From Streptomyces venezuelae (GTDB lineage Bacteria > Actinomycetota > Actinomycetes > Streptomycetales > Streptomycetaceae): 64,000 nt of DNA. The translations under genes were made by a program, and so were the position numbers. Below the pieces are notes generated by a model. It was not told where the DNA came from, searched no databases, and saw only the letters and a program-made list of their open reading frames with translations. Of this stretch, positions 22,600 through 32,584 are shown one piece after another. Location: the NCBI RefSeq assembly GCF_008642355.1, contig NZ_CP029193.1, positions 3,620,001 to 3,684,000 on the forward strand. The letters run 5' to 3'. Every line of letters starts with the position of its first letter. Within the stretch, counting starts at the first letter, position 1.

Positions 22600-25500
22600 T
22601 CACCTGTCGCCGGGACTTTGGTCCCGCGCGCTCCCGGAACCTCTCGCCGCGATCCCCTCCGCCAGCACCTCCGCCAGGTGCCGCCCCCGTACCCCCGCCA
22701 GCTGCTCCAGCTGTGTCCTGCAGGAGAAGCCGTCCGCCAGGACCACCGCGTCCTCGCCCGCCCCCCGCACGGAGGGCAGCAGCTGCTCCTCGGCGCAGGC
22801 CTTGGACACCTCGTAGTGGCCACGCTCGAAACCGAAGTTCCCGGCGAGCCCGCAGCAGCCGCCGCTCAGTTCGCCCGTCAGGCCCGCCTCCGTGCGCAGG
22901 CGTCGTTCCGCCGCGTCGCCGAGGACCGCGTGCTGGTGGCAGTGGGTCTGGCCGACGGCCGGGCGGCCGATGTGCGGGGGCCGCCACCGCGGGGCCAGCT
23001 CCTCGACGGCCTGGGCGAACGTGCGGACGGCCGCGGCGAGGCGGCTCGCGCGCGGGTCGTCGCCGAGCAGTTCGGCCAGGTCGGTGCGGAGCGCGGCGGC
23101 GCAGCTCGGCTCCAGGACGACGACCGGCGTGCCCGCGTCCAGGAGCGGCTCCATGCGGTCCAGCGTGCCGCGCAGCACCGCGCGGGCCCGGTCGAGCTGC
23201 CCCGTCGACACGTACGTGAGTCCGCAGCACACGCCCCGCGGCGGCACCGCGACGGTGAGCCCGGCGTCCTCCAGGACCGCCACCGCGGCCCGCCCCACCG
23301 ACGGCGAGAGGTGGTCGGTGAAGGTGTCGGGCCAGAGGACGACATCGGCACGCCCCGCCGTCACGGTCCCCGGCTCGCACGTCCTCCCCTCCCACCACCT
23401 CCGGAAGGTCCGCGCCGCCACCTCCGGCACGTCCCTCTCCGCGGCGATCCCACCCATCCGCTTGCCGAGCGCGGCCAGGGGGCGGACGCGGGCCAGGGTG
23501 TTGACGAGGCCGGCCGTGCGGGTCGCCGCGACGACCCGCAGCCAGCGCGGCAGGCGGCCCATCGTGTAGTGGGCGGCGGGCCTGCGGCGGCCTTCGTAGT
23601 GGTGGTGCAGGAACTCCGCCTTGTACGTGGCCATGTCGACGCCCACCGGGCAGTCGGAGCGGCAGCCCTTGCAGGACAGGCAGAGGTCGAGGGCGTCCTT
23701 GACCTCCGTCGAGCGCCACCCGTCCGTCACCACCTCTCCGGCGAGCATCTCGTGCAGCAGCCGGGCGCGACCGCGCGTGGAGTGCTCTTCCTCGCCGGTG
23801 ACGCGGAAGGACGGGCACATCACGGCGGTCGGTGAACCCGGCGCCGCTGTCCGGCACTTCGCCACGCCCACGCAGCGCCTGACCGCCGCCACGAAGTCGC
23901 CGCCGTCGTGCGGGTAGCCGAAGACGACGTCGACGGGTTCGCGCGGCAGAGGGGCGAAGCGGAGGTCGGCGTCGAGGGGCGCGGGACGGACGAGCATGCC
24001 GGGGTTGAGGAGACCCGCCGGGTCCCAGGCGTCCTTCACGCGCTCGAAGAGGGCGACGAGTCCGGGACCGTACATCTTCGGCAGGAGCTCCGCCCGTGCC
24101 TGCCCGTCGCCGTGTTCGCCGGAGAGCGATCCGCCGTGCGCGACGACGAGCTCCGCGAGGTCTTCGGAGAAGGTACGGAAACGGGCGACGCCCTCGCGGC
24201 CGAGCAGGTCGAAGTCGATGCGGACGTGGATGCAGCCGTCCCCGAAGTGCCCGTACGGGGTGCCGCGCAGGCCGTGGCCGGCGAGCAGCGACCTGAAGTC
24301 CCGCAGATAGGCGCCGAGCCGGGCGGGCGGCACCGCGCAGTCCTCCCAGCCGGGCCACGCCTCACTGCCGTCACTCATCCGGGTCGCCGTGCCACTGGCG
24401 TCCTCCCGTACGCGCCACAGCGCCCGCTGACCCGCCGGGTCGTCGACGACCCGGGCGTCCAGCGCGTCGGCCGCCCGCACGATCGCCTCGGCGCGCGCGC
24501 GTGCCTCGGCGGGGGCCGCGCCGCCGGTCTCCACGAAGAGCCAGGCGCCGCCCCTCGGCAGTCCGCTCCGCTGCGCGGGTTCGCGCACGAGGTCGGCGGC
24601 CATGCCCTCGACGGTGAGCGGGCCGTGCGGGAGCAGTCCGGCCGCCGCTTCGGCCGCCGCGCTCTCGTCGGCGTACCCGAGGACGGCGAGCGCCCGCGCC
24701 CGGGGCGCTTCGACGAGGCGTACGTCGGCTTCGGTGAGGACGCCGAGCGTGCCCTCGGAGCCGCAGAAGGCGCGGGCGAGGTCCGTGCCGTTCTCGGGGA
24801 GCAGTGCGTCGAGGGCGTACCCGGAGATGCGGCGGGGCAGGTCGGGGTAGCCGGTGCGCAGGAGGGCGAGGGCGCCGTCGACCAGGGGGCGCAGGCCTTG
24901 GGGTGCGCCGTCCCAGCCGCGGGCGAGGCGGCGGGGGGTGCCGGTGCCGTCGGTGACGGTGAGGGCGGAGACGTTGTCGGCGGTGGTGCCCCAGGCGACC
25001 GAGTGCGAGCCGCAGGAGTTGTTGCCGATCATGCCGCCGAGGGTGCAGCGGCTGTGGGTCGAGGGGTCGGGGCCGAAGGTCAGGCCGTGCCGGGTGGCCG
25101 CCGCGCGGAGGTCGTCGAGGACGACGCCCGGCTGGACCACGGCGGTCCGTGTCTCCGGGTCGAGGGAGACGATGCGGTTCAGGTGACGGGTGAAGTCGAG
25201 GACGACGCCGGTCCCGGTGGCCTGCCCGGCGATCGAGGTGCCCGCGCCGCGCGGCACCACGGGTACGCCGCGTTCCCGGCAGACGGCGAGGACGGCGGCC
25301 ACGTCGTCGGCGTCGCGCGGGGCGACGACGGCGGCGGGGACGCGACGGTAGTTGGAGGCGTCCATGGTGTGCAGGGCGCGGGCGGTGACGGAGGTGTCCA
25401 CGTCGCCCCGGACGACGGCGCGCAGGTCTCCGGCGAGGCCATCTCCGTCGGCGACGTCCGGCTCCGGCCTCTGATGCCTCGGGGGCGGTCCCGAACGACG

Positions 25501-25653
25501 CCTCCCCGGCCGCTGACGGACAGTCCGCTCCGGCTCCGCGCCTTCTCCCTCCGCCCGCTCCCTCCGGCCGCGGCCCGCACCGGCGGGGCTGCCGTCGGGA
25601 TCACCTTCGCCGCAGCCGAGCTCACCTTCGCTGCCGCCGCCGAGATCGCTCAT
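22600..25653 (-). CDS. Two-domain FAD-linked / Fe-S oxidoreductase (D-lactate dehydrogenase type)
   Basis: About 1017 aa. The N-terminal half is a PCMH FAD domain (VVPRGAGTSIAGQ, GGMIGNNSCGSHS) plus the FAD-oxidase C domain (GHFGDGCIHVRIDFD, SGEHGDGQAR). The C-terminal half is GlpC-like, with a 4Fe-4S motif CLSCKGCRSDCP, then CCGLTY and GGCCGLAGNFG of two CCG domains. Such fusions oxidise D-lactate or another 2-hydroxyacid and feed electrons to quinone. The start is uncertain: ATG 25653 or GTG 25692, and the first 75 residues are low-complexity, so a later start is possible. Confidence 0.9.
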   Translation of the reverse strand: MSDLGGGSEGELGCGEGDPDGSPAGAGRGRRERAEGEGAEPERTVRQRPGRRRSGPPPRHQRPEPDVADGDGLAGDLRAVVRGDVDTSVTARALHTMDASNYRRVPAAVVAPRDADDVAAVLAVCRERGVPVVPRGAGTSIAGQATGTGVVLDFTRHLNRIVSLDPETRTAVVQPGVVLDDLRAAATRHGLTFGPDPSTHSRCTLGGMIGNNSCGSHSVAWGTTADNVSALTVTDGTGTPRRLARGWDGAPQGLRPLVDGALALLRTGYPDLPRRISGYALDALLPENGTDLARAFCGSEGTLGVLTEADVRLVEAPRARALAVLGYADESAAAEAAAGLLPHGPLTVEGMAADLVREPAQRSGLPRGGAWLFVETGGAAPAEARARAEAIVRAADALDARVVDDPAGQRALWRVREDASGTATRMSDGSEAWPGWEDCAVPPARLGAYLRDFRSLLAGHGLRGTPYGHFGDGCIHVRIDFDLLGREGVARFRTFSEDLAELVVAHGGSLSGEHGDGQARAELLPKMYGPGLVALFERVKDAWDPAGLLNPGMLVRPAPLDADLRFAPLPREPVDVVFGYPHDGGDFVAAVRRCVGVAKCRTAAPGSPTAVMCPSFRVTGEEEHSTRGRARLLHEMLAGEVVTDGWRSTEVKDALDLCLSCKGCRSDCPVGVDMATYKAEFLHHHYEGRRRPAAHYTMGRLPRWLRVVAATRTAGLVNTLARVRPLAALGKRMGGIAAERDVPEVAARTFRRWWEGRTCEPGTVTAGRADVVLWPDTFTDHLSPSVGRAAVAVLEDAGLTVAVPPRGVCCGLTYVSTGQLDRARAVLRGTLDRMEPLLDAGTPVVVLEPSCAAALRTDLAELLGDDPRASRLAAAVRTFAQAVEELAPRWRPPHIGRPAVGQTHCHQHAVLGDAAERRLRTEAGLTGELSGGCCGLAGNFGFERGHYEVSKACAEEQLLPSVRGAGEDAVVLADGFSCRTQLEQLAGVRGRHLAEVLAEGIAARGSGSARDQSPGDR

Positions 25654-25723
25654 GCCGTCCAGGATGCCCCCGCGCAGGCCCCTCCCGGCCACCCCGCCTC
25701 ACCCGTTTTTTCACGATCCGGAC

Positions 25724-25761
25724 GGGAAGATTCCCAACCCGGTCACTAACTCTCCTATAGT
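25724..25761 (+). promoter_or_regulatory. Candidate conservon promoter with palindrome
   Basis: TATAGT at 25756-25761 is a good -10. GGGAA-GA-TTCCC (25724-25735) is a perfect palindrome whose right arm falls near the -35 position, 19-20 bp upstream, so a regulator there would control the operon. Transcription would give a leader of about 43 nt before the cvnA ATG. Confidence 0.45.
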
Positions 25762-25810
25762 GATCTCGACTTGAGCAGAGTGTGTCGCTTCCGATCGAGG
25801 ACCCCGATTG

Positions 25811-27346
25811 ATGACCGCGCCAACCCCCCTAGCGCGCCCCGGGACGGAGCAACCTCCGCTGCGTCCGTCCGTGTTCGTCCTGCTGGCCAGTGCCCTGGTC
25901 ACCGCGGCGCTCACCGGAGCCGCCGTCGCCCTCGCGCCCGAATCCGTACAGACCCCGCTGGCCTGGGGCGCGGGCGCCGCGTCCCTCGCGCTCACCGCCT
26001 CGGTGACGCTCGCCTTCCACTCCATACGCACCAACGCCCTGCTGCGCCGCCGCGTGGCCGCCGTCCAGCAGGACGCCGAGCGGCTCGTGCACGAACAGGC
26101 CGCCCGCAGCGAGGAGTTCCACCGCGAGCGCACCGCCCTCACCGAGCACTTCGTCCGTGAGCGCAACGAGCTGACGGTGCGCGCCCGCACCGCCGAGTCC
26201 GAGCGCGCCGCCGCCCTCGCCGCCAGCGCCAACGCCGCGGGCCGCATGCAGGCCCTGGCGACCGGCATGCTCGCCGACCTGCGCGAGATGGAGGGCAGGC
26301 ACGCGGACGAGGACGTCCTCACCGACCTGCTCCACCTCGACCACAGGACCGCGCAGGCCGGCCGCATCGCCGACTCGGTGGCCGTGCTCACCGGCGCCCG
26401 CTCGGGCCGCCGCTGGGCCCGCCCCATCGTCATGGAGTCGATCCTGCGCGGCGCGATGGGCCGCATCGGCGGCTACCAGCGCGTGCGCGTCCACTCGGCC
26501 AGCGAGGTCGCCGTCGCGGGCCACGCCGCCGAGGGCGTCATGCACGCCCTCGCCGAACTCCTCGACAACGCTGCCAACTTCTCGCCGCCCACCTCCGAAG
26601 TGCACGTCTACATCGAGGAGGTCGCGGCCGGCGTCATCATCTCCGTCGAGGACAGCGGCCTGGTGATGGGCCCCGTGCAGCAGCGCCGCGCCGAACAGGC
26701 GGTCTCCGGCGAGACCAAGGGACTCAGCGGCCTCTCCGGCACGCGACTCGGCCTCGCGGTGGTCGGCAGGCTGGCCCGCAAGCACGGCCTGACGGTGTCG
26801 TTCCGCCCCTCGGCGCGAGGCGGCACGGGCGTACTCCTGCTCATACCGCAGGAGCTGCTGTCCCGCCCCTCGGAGACGACGCCCACCCCGGTCCCGGCAT
26901 CACTCACGGCGGCGACGGCGCTCCCGAGACCCCCGAGCGCGCCGGAGGGGACGCAGGGAGATGTGCGCACGGAGCACCGAGCCAACCCCGACGTGCAGGA
27001 ACTCCCGACGCGGCGCCGGGACGGCGAGGACGTACGTCCCCCCGCGGCCCCGCGCCCACAGACGGACCCCGGGCATACAGCCGAAGGCAGCCCCGACGCC
27101 CCCCTCCCCAAGCGCCCCCGAGGCCGCACCCTCGCCGCGGCGGAACGCGCCCGCGCCGACAGCGACACGGGAGAGACCCGGCGCCCCCGCGCCGCCACCG
27201 CCGCGGACACCGCGGCCCGCTTCAGCAGCTTCCGCCAGGCCGTCCGCACCACGCCCACGGACCCCTCGGCCCCGTCCGCAGACGTGGACGTGAGCCCGGA
27301 CGCCACCGCAACCCCCTCGCACCCGGAAGGCGACACCCCCCGATGA
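25811..27346 (+). CDS. cvnA: Conservon sensor-kinase-like protein CvnA
   Basis: 511 aa from the ATG at 25811. Two transmembrane helices (about 19-43 and 49-73) lead to a long coiled coil (about 75-150) and a HATPase domain: N-box LLDNAANFSPP, G1 VEDSGLVMG, G2 GTRLGLAVVGRLA. A normal phospho-accepting H-box is not evident, as is usual in CvnA proteins. The last 170 residues are disordered, Pro/Arg-rich. In S. coelicolor conservons, CvnA forms a membrane complex with CvnB-D that behaves like a G-protein-coupled switch affecting development. The paralogue number cannot be assigned here. Confidence 0.93.
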   Translation: MTAPTPLARPGTEQPPLRPSVFVLLASALVTAALTGAAVALAPESVQTPLAWGAGAASLALTASVTLAFHSIRTNALLRRRVAAVQQDAERLVHEQAARSEEFHRERTALTEHFVRERNELTVRARTAESERAAALAASANAAGRMQALATGMLADLREMEGRHADEDVLTDLLHLDHRTAQAGRIADSVAVLTGARSGRRWARPIVMESILRGAMGRIGGYQRVRVHSASEVAVAGHAAEGVMHALAELLDNAANFSPPTSEVHVYIEEVAAGVIISVEDSGLVMGPVQQRRAEQAVSGETKGLSGLSGTRLGLAVVGRLARKHGLTVSFRPSARGGTGVLLLIPQELLSRPSETTPTPVPASLTAATALPRPPSAPEGTQGDVRTEHRANPDVQELPTRRRDGEDVRPPAAPRPQTDPGHTAEGSPDAPLPKRPRGRTLAAAERARADSDTGETRRPRAATAADTAARFSSFRQAVRTTPTDPSAPSADVDVSPDATATPSHPEGDTPR

Positions 27347-27825
27347 CCACCGGCTCCACCAACGGCACCACCACCGGCACCACTCCTGCCGCCGCCCCCG
27401 GCACCACCACCGACGCCAAGCTCACCTGGCTCCTGCAAGGCCTCCTGGAGCGCACCCCCGGCGCCCGCCACGCCCTCGTGCTCTCCCGCGACGGCCTGAA
27501 GCTGTGCCGCACCCCCGAGCTCTCCGTCGACCAGGCCGACCAGCTCGCCGCGATAGCCGCCGGCATCCAGTCCCTGTCGCACGGCGCGTCCGCCGAGTTC
27601 GGCGACGGCAGCGGAGGGGTCCGCTCGGCGATGGCGGAGTTCTACGGCGGCATCCTCTTCATCGTCGAGGCCGGCGAGGGCGCGCACCTCGCGGTCATCG
27701 CCGCCGAGGACGCCGACGCGGGCCTCGTCGGCCACACCATGGCCGAGCTGGTGGAGCAGCTCGGCGAGCACCTGCGCGCCGCGCCCCGCGCCGACGGCGC
27801 CCCCCGCACGCTGCCCGCCTCATGA
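27343..27825 (+). CDS. cvnB: Roadblock/LC7 domain protein CvnB
   Basis: 160 aa, overlapping cvnA by ATGA. After a Thr/Gly-rich start the roadblock fold begins at LTWLLQGLLERTPGARHALVLS and runs to the end (including the central GGILFIVEAGEGAHLAV strand). Roadblock proteins regulate small GTPases; in conservons CvnB binds CvnA and works with the GTPase CvnD. The C-terminus is short and charged. Confidence 0.95.
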   Translation: MTTGSTNGTTTGTTPAAAPGTTTDAKLTWLLQGLLERTPGARHALVLSRDGLKLCRTPELSVDQADQLAAIAAGIQSLSHGASAEFGDGSGGVRSAMAEFYGGILFIVEAGEGAHLAVIAAEDADAGLVGHTMAELVEQLGEHLRAAPRADGAPRTLPAS

Positions 27826-28178
27826 GCCGCCCCGGCCGGGACGACTCCCCCGACCGGCTGTACACCCTCACCGGGGGACGCAGCCGGTCGGCGCCCGACG
27901 CCCCCTTCGACCTGGTGACCCTCGTCGTCGCCGAGTCCGGTCCGGTGCCGGGCATGCAGTCCGAACACGCCGCGATCCTGCGGCTGTGCCACCTGCCGAC
28001 CGCCACGGTGGAGATCGCCGCCGAACTCGGCCTGCCGGTGAGCATCATCCGCATCATGCTGTCCGACCTGCTCGACGCGGGCCGGATCAGCGCCCGCCAC
28101 CCGCGCGCGGCCGCCGACCACAGCCTTCCCGACCCCGACATCCTGGAGCAGGTGCTCGTTGGACTCCGCAACCTCTGA
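27822..28178 (+). CDS. cvnC: DUF742 protein CvnC
   Basis: 118 aa, starting at an ATGA overlap with cvnB. DUF742 features are plain: a RLYTLTGGR start, the SEHAAILRLC segment, and a winged-helix-like half TATVEIAAELGLPVSIIRIM then SDLLDAGRI. It is the third member of the conserved cvnABCD set and binds its partners in the membrane-associated complex; it has no known enzymatic activity. Confidence 0.94.
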   Translation: MSRPGRDDSPDRLYTLTGGRSRSAPDAPFDLVTLVVAESGPVPGMQSEHAAILRLCHLPTATVEIAAELGLPVSIIRIMLSDLLDAGRISARHPRAAADHSLPDPDILEQVLVGLRNL

Positions 28179-28803
28179 ACGCAGCGCTACCGGGGCCACC
28201 CGAAGAGAACTGACCGCCACCGCCGACAACGGTCTGAAGATCGTCGTGGTCGGCGGGTTCGGCGTCGGCAAGACGACGCTGGTCCGTTCCGTCAGCGAGA
28301 TCCGTCCCCTCAACACCGAGGAGACGATGACGCAGGCCGGGCAGGGCATCGACGAGACGGGCGGCCTCGAAGGCCTCGGCGGCAAGACGTCGACGACCGT
28401 CGCCTTCGACTTCGGCCGCATCACCCTCGACGCGCACAACATCCTCTACCTGTTCGGCGCCCCCGGCCAGGAACGCTTCTGGTTCCTGTGGGACCGTCTC
28501 TTCTCCGGCACGCTCGGCGCGGTCGTCCTCGTCGACACCCGCCGCCTGGAGGACTCCTGGTACGCGATCGACCGCCTGGAGCACCACGGCACGCCGTTCA
28601 TCGTGGCCCGCAACGACTTCGGCGGCTCCGCGCACACCCTCGAGCAGCTCCGCGACGCGCTCGACCTCGACCCGGGCGTGCCGCTCGTCGACTGCGACGC
28701 CCGCTCCCGCGAGTCCAGCAAGAACGTGCTGATCAGGCTCGTCGAACACCTCCAGTCGCTGTACGCAGCGCAACGCGACGCCCTTCAGGAGACCGCCCAG
28801 TGA
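28159..28803 (+). CDS. cvnD: Conservon GTP-binding protein CvnD
   Basis: 214 aa. The G1 loop is GGFGVGKTT, G3 FGAPGQERF and G4 ARNDF, giving a Ras/Arf-like GTPase of the conservon type (ATP_bind_1). The probable start is a TTG at 28159, inside the end of cvnC with a GGAG about 11 nt upstream; no better in-frame ATG/GTG occurs before the conserved LKIVVVGGFG strand. It is the switch GTPase of the conservon complex. Confidence 0.92.
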   Translation: MDSATSERSATGATRRELTATADNGLKIVVVGGFGVGKTTLVRSVSEIRPLNTEETMTQAGQGIDETGGLEGLGGKTSTTVAFDFGRITLDAHNILYLFGAPGQERFWFLWDRLFSGTLGAVVLVDTRRLEDSWYAIDRLEHHGTPFIVARNDFGGSAHTLEQLRDALDLDPGVPLVDCDARSRESSKNVLIRLVEHLQSLYAAQRDALQETAQ

Positions 28804-30062
28804 CCTGCCCCGTGACCGGCGCCGGCGCCGCGCCCGTACCGCTCTCCGGACCGCGGTTCGCCACCGAACCCACCCAGCTGTACCGGGAGATGCGCCGCGA
28901 CCACGGCCCCGTCGCCCCCGTCCTGCTCGACGGCGACATACCCGCCTGGCTGGTCCTCGGCTACCGCGAACTGCACCAGGTCACCGCCGACCCGGTCCTC
29001 TACAGCCGCGACTCCGAGCTGTGGAACCAGTGGCCGAACATCCCCGCCGACTGGCCGCTGCTCCCGATGATCGGCCACCGGCAGCCGTCGATCCTCTACA
29101 CCGTCGGCGAGCGGCACACCCGGCGCGCCGCGATGATCGCGCACGCCCTCGAAGCGGTCGACCCCTTCGAACTGAAGGCACACGCCGAGCAGTTCGCGGA
29201 CGAGCTCATCGACCGGTTCTGCGGCAAGGGCGCCACCGACATCGTCGCCGAGTACGCGATGCTGCTCCCCGTCCGCGTCCTCGCCCGCATCTACGGCTTC
29301 CCCGACGACCAGGGGCCCGGACTCGTCACCGCCATGAACGACATGATCGACGGCCGCGAGCGGGCCCTGGCCGGTGCGCAGCACCTGGGCGAGTCGATGG
29401 CACGGCTCATCGCCGACAAGCACGTGCGGCCGGACGCGGACGTCGCCTCGTACATGCTGGAGACGCAGGCGGCCGACGGCGCCGACGGGTTCACGGACGA
29501 GGAGATCGCCCAGGACCTGATGGTGATGATGGCCGCGGGCCACCAGCCGACCGCCGACTGGATCGGCAACTCGCTGCGCCTGATGCTCACCGACGACCGC
29601 TTCGCCGCGTCCCTGTTCGGCGGCCGGCACAGCGTCGCCGAGGCCATGAACGAGGTCCTGTGGGAGGACACCCCGACGCAGAACGTCGCCGGGCGCTGGG
29701 CCTCGCGCGACACCCAGCTCGGCGGCCGTCGCATCAACTCCGGCGACCTGCTCCTCCTCGGCCTCGCCGCCGCCAACGCCGACCCGCAGGTCCGCACCGA
29801 CGGCTCCGCCCTGACCGGCGGCAACAGCGCCCACTTCTCCTTCGGCCACGGCGAGCACCGCTGCCCCTTCCCGGCGCAGGAGGTCGCCGAGGTCATCGCG
29901 CGGACCGGCATCGAGGTCATCCTCGACCGGCTGCCCGACCTCGACCTCGCGGTGCCGGCCGATGCCCTGACCCGCCGCCCCTCGCCCTGGCTGCGCGGCC
30001 TGACCGACCTCCCGGTGAGCTTCACCCCGACCCCGACCTCGGCCTTTGGAGACCCCAGATGA
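28800..30062 (+). CDS. Cytochrome P450, CYP157-like, lacking the ExxR arginine
   Basis: 420 aa from a GTG that overlaps the cvnD stop (GTGA). The haem loop FSFGHGEHRC with ligand C355 is intact. However, the normally universal K-helix ExxR reads E285-V-L-W288. The I-helix acid/threonine pair is also changed (AAGHQPT, residues 245-251). Loss of the ExxR arginine with an E-x-x-L/W pattern is the known signature of Streptomyces CYP157 members, which are encoded in conservons. It may bind haem but be a poor or unusual monooxygenase, perhaps a sensor. Confidence 0.92.
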   Translation: MTCPVTGAGAAPVPLSGPRFATEPTQLYREMRRDHGPVAPVLLDGDIPAWLVLGYRELHQVTADPVLYSRDSELWNQWPNIPADWPLLPMIGHRQPSILYTVGERHTRRAAMIAHALEAVDPFELKAHAEQFADELIDRFCGKGATDIVAEYAMLLPVRVLARIYGFPDDQGPGLVTAMNDMIDGRERALAGAQHLGESMARLIADKHVRPDADVASYMLETQAADGADGFTDEEIAQDLMVMMAAGHQPTADWIGNSLRLMLTDDRFAASLFGGRHSVAEAMNEVLWEDTPTQNVAGRWASRDTQLGGRRINSGDLLLLGLAAANADPQVRTDGSALTGGNSAHFSFGHGEHRCPFPAQEVAEVIARTGIEVILDRLPDLDLAVPADALTRRPSPWLRGLTDLPVSFTPTPTSAFGDPR

Positions 30063-31276
30063 CGCGTATCGCCCTGGATCCGTTCGTCACCGACCTCGAC
30101 GGCGAGAGCGCACGGCTGCGCGCGGCGGGCCCGCTCGCCGAGGTGGAGCTGCCGGGCGGCGTACCGGTGTGGGCGGTCACGCACCACGCCGAGGCGCGGC
30201 AACTCCTCACCGACAAGCGCCTGGTGAAGGACATCGACGTCTGGGGCGCGTGGCGGCGCGGCGAGATCCCCGCCGACTGGCCGCTGATCGGCCTCGCCAA
30301 CCCCGGCCGCTCCATGCTGACGGTCGACGGCGAGGAGCACCGCAGGATGCGCACGCTGGTCGCGCAGGCGCTGACGCCGCGGCGGGTGGAGCGGATGCGG
30401 GACCGCATCGCGGAACTGACGGCGGCCCTCCTGGACAAGCTCCCCGAAGGCCCCGGACCCGTCGACCTGAAGGCGGAGTTCGCCTACCCCCTGCCCATGT
30501 ACGTCATCAGTGACCTGATGGGCATCGACGAGGCGGACCACCCGCGCCTGAAGGTCCTCTTCGACAAGTTCTTCTCGACGCAGACGCCGCCGGAGGAGGT
30601 CGTGGCGACGCTCGGGGAGCTCGCGGAGATGATGGGCAAGGTCGTCGCGGCGCGCCGCGCGGAGCCGGGCGACGACCTCACCAGCGCGCTGATCCTGGCC
30701 TCCGAGGACGGCGACCACCTCACGGACGCGGAGATCCTCTCCACGCTCCAGCTGATGGTCGCGGCCGGCCACGAGACGACGATCTCCCTCATCGTCAACG
30801 CGGTGGTGAACCTCTCCGCCCACCCCGACCAGCTCGCCCTGGTCATCGCGGGCGAGGTCGGCTGGGACGCGGTCATCGAGGAGACCCTGCGCTACGCGAC
30901 CCCCACCTCGCACGTCCTGATCCGCTTCGCCGTGGAGGACGTTCCCGTCGGGGACAAGGTGATCCCCAAGGGTGACGCGCTGATCGTCTCGTACGGCGCG
31001 ATAGGCCGTGACGAGCAGGCGCACGGTCCCACGGCGGACGCGTTCGACATCACGCGTACGTCGCCGACCCGCCACATCTCCTTCGGCCACGGCCCGCACG
31101 TGTGCCCCGGCGCGGCGCTCTCCCGCCTGGAGGCGGGCGTCGCCCTTCCGGCCCTGTACACCCGCTACCCGAACCTGACGTTGGCGGTCCCGCCCACCGA
31201 ACTCCGCAACAAGCCGGTGGTGACCCAGAACGACCTGTACGAGCTGCCGGTGGTCTTGGGCCCTTCTCGGCGGTAG
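30059..31276 (+). CDS. Cytochrome P450, CYP154-like
   Basis: 405 aa, overlapping the CYP157-like gene (ATGA). All P450 hallmarks are present: I-helix AGHETT (236-241), K-helix E275-T-L-R278, and haem loop FGHGPHVC with C349. CYP154 enzymes hydroxylate steroids, macrolides or flavonoids in vitro. In Streptomyces conservons a CYP157-CYP154 pair commonly follows cvnD, so the two may work together. No redoxin or reductase gene is nearby. Confidence 0.92.
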   Translation: MTRIALDPFVTDLDGESARLRAAGPLAEVELPGGVPVWAVTHHAEARQLLTDKRLVKDIDVWGAWRRGEIPADWPLIGLANPGRSMLTVDGEEHRRMRTLVAQALTPRRVERMRDRIAELTAALLDKLPEGPGPVDLKAEFAYPLPMYVISDLMGIDEADHPRLKVLFDKFFSTQTPPEEVVATLGELAEMMGKVVAARRAEPGDDLTSALILASEDGDHLTDAEILSTLQLMVAAGHETTISLIVNAVVNLSAHPDQLALVIAGEVGWDAVIEETLRYATPTSHVLIRFAVEDVPVGDKVIPKGDALIVSYGAIGRDEQAHGPTADAFDITRTSPTRHISFGHGPHVCPGAALSRLEAGVALPALYTRYPNLTLAVPPTELRNKPVVTQNDLYELPVVLGPSRR

Positions 31277-31330
31277 TTCCGGCCCCTCCGGCGATCGAGG
31301 AGCGGGGTCCGGGGCGGAGCCCCGGGACGT
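31277..31330 (+). terminator. Streptomyces intergenic repeat with terminator hairpin after the conservon
   Basis: The GGCCCCTCCGGCGATCGAGG then AGCGGGGTCC stretch resembles a sequence I remember in many Streptomyces intergenic gaps. It ends in CCGGGGC-GGA-GCCCCGG (31309-31325), a perfect 7-bp stem. It should end the conservon message. Confidence 0.5.
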
Positions 31331-31394
31331 CCGCCCCGGGTGAGGGCACGATCTCAGCCGACGGACACCACCGGAACCCCGCGCCCTGAGCCGC

Positions 31395-32525
<1,131 letters not shown>

Positions 32526-32541
32526 CCGTACGTACGTGAAG

Positions 32542-32572
32542 GGCGCCGGCACTGTGACGTGCCGGCGCCTTT
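32542..32572. terminator. Terminator between convergent serC and ABC permease
   Basis: GGCGCCGGCAC-TGTGAC-GTGCCGGCGCC followed by TTT: a perfect 11-bp stem with a 6-nt loop, a strong intrinsic terminator for serC and probably usable from the other side. Confidence 0.75.
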
Positions 32573-32584
32573 CCGTATGTCACC

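Noticed and set aside
22618..25749. Rightward open frames of 405 and 613 codons opposite the FAD/Fe-S dehydrogenase
   Set aside because: Antisense shadows with Gly/Val/Arg composition and no domains.
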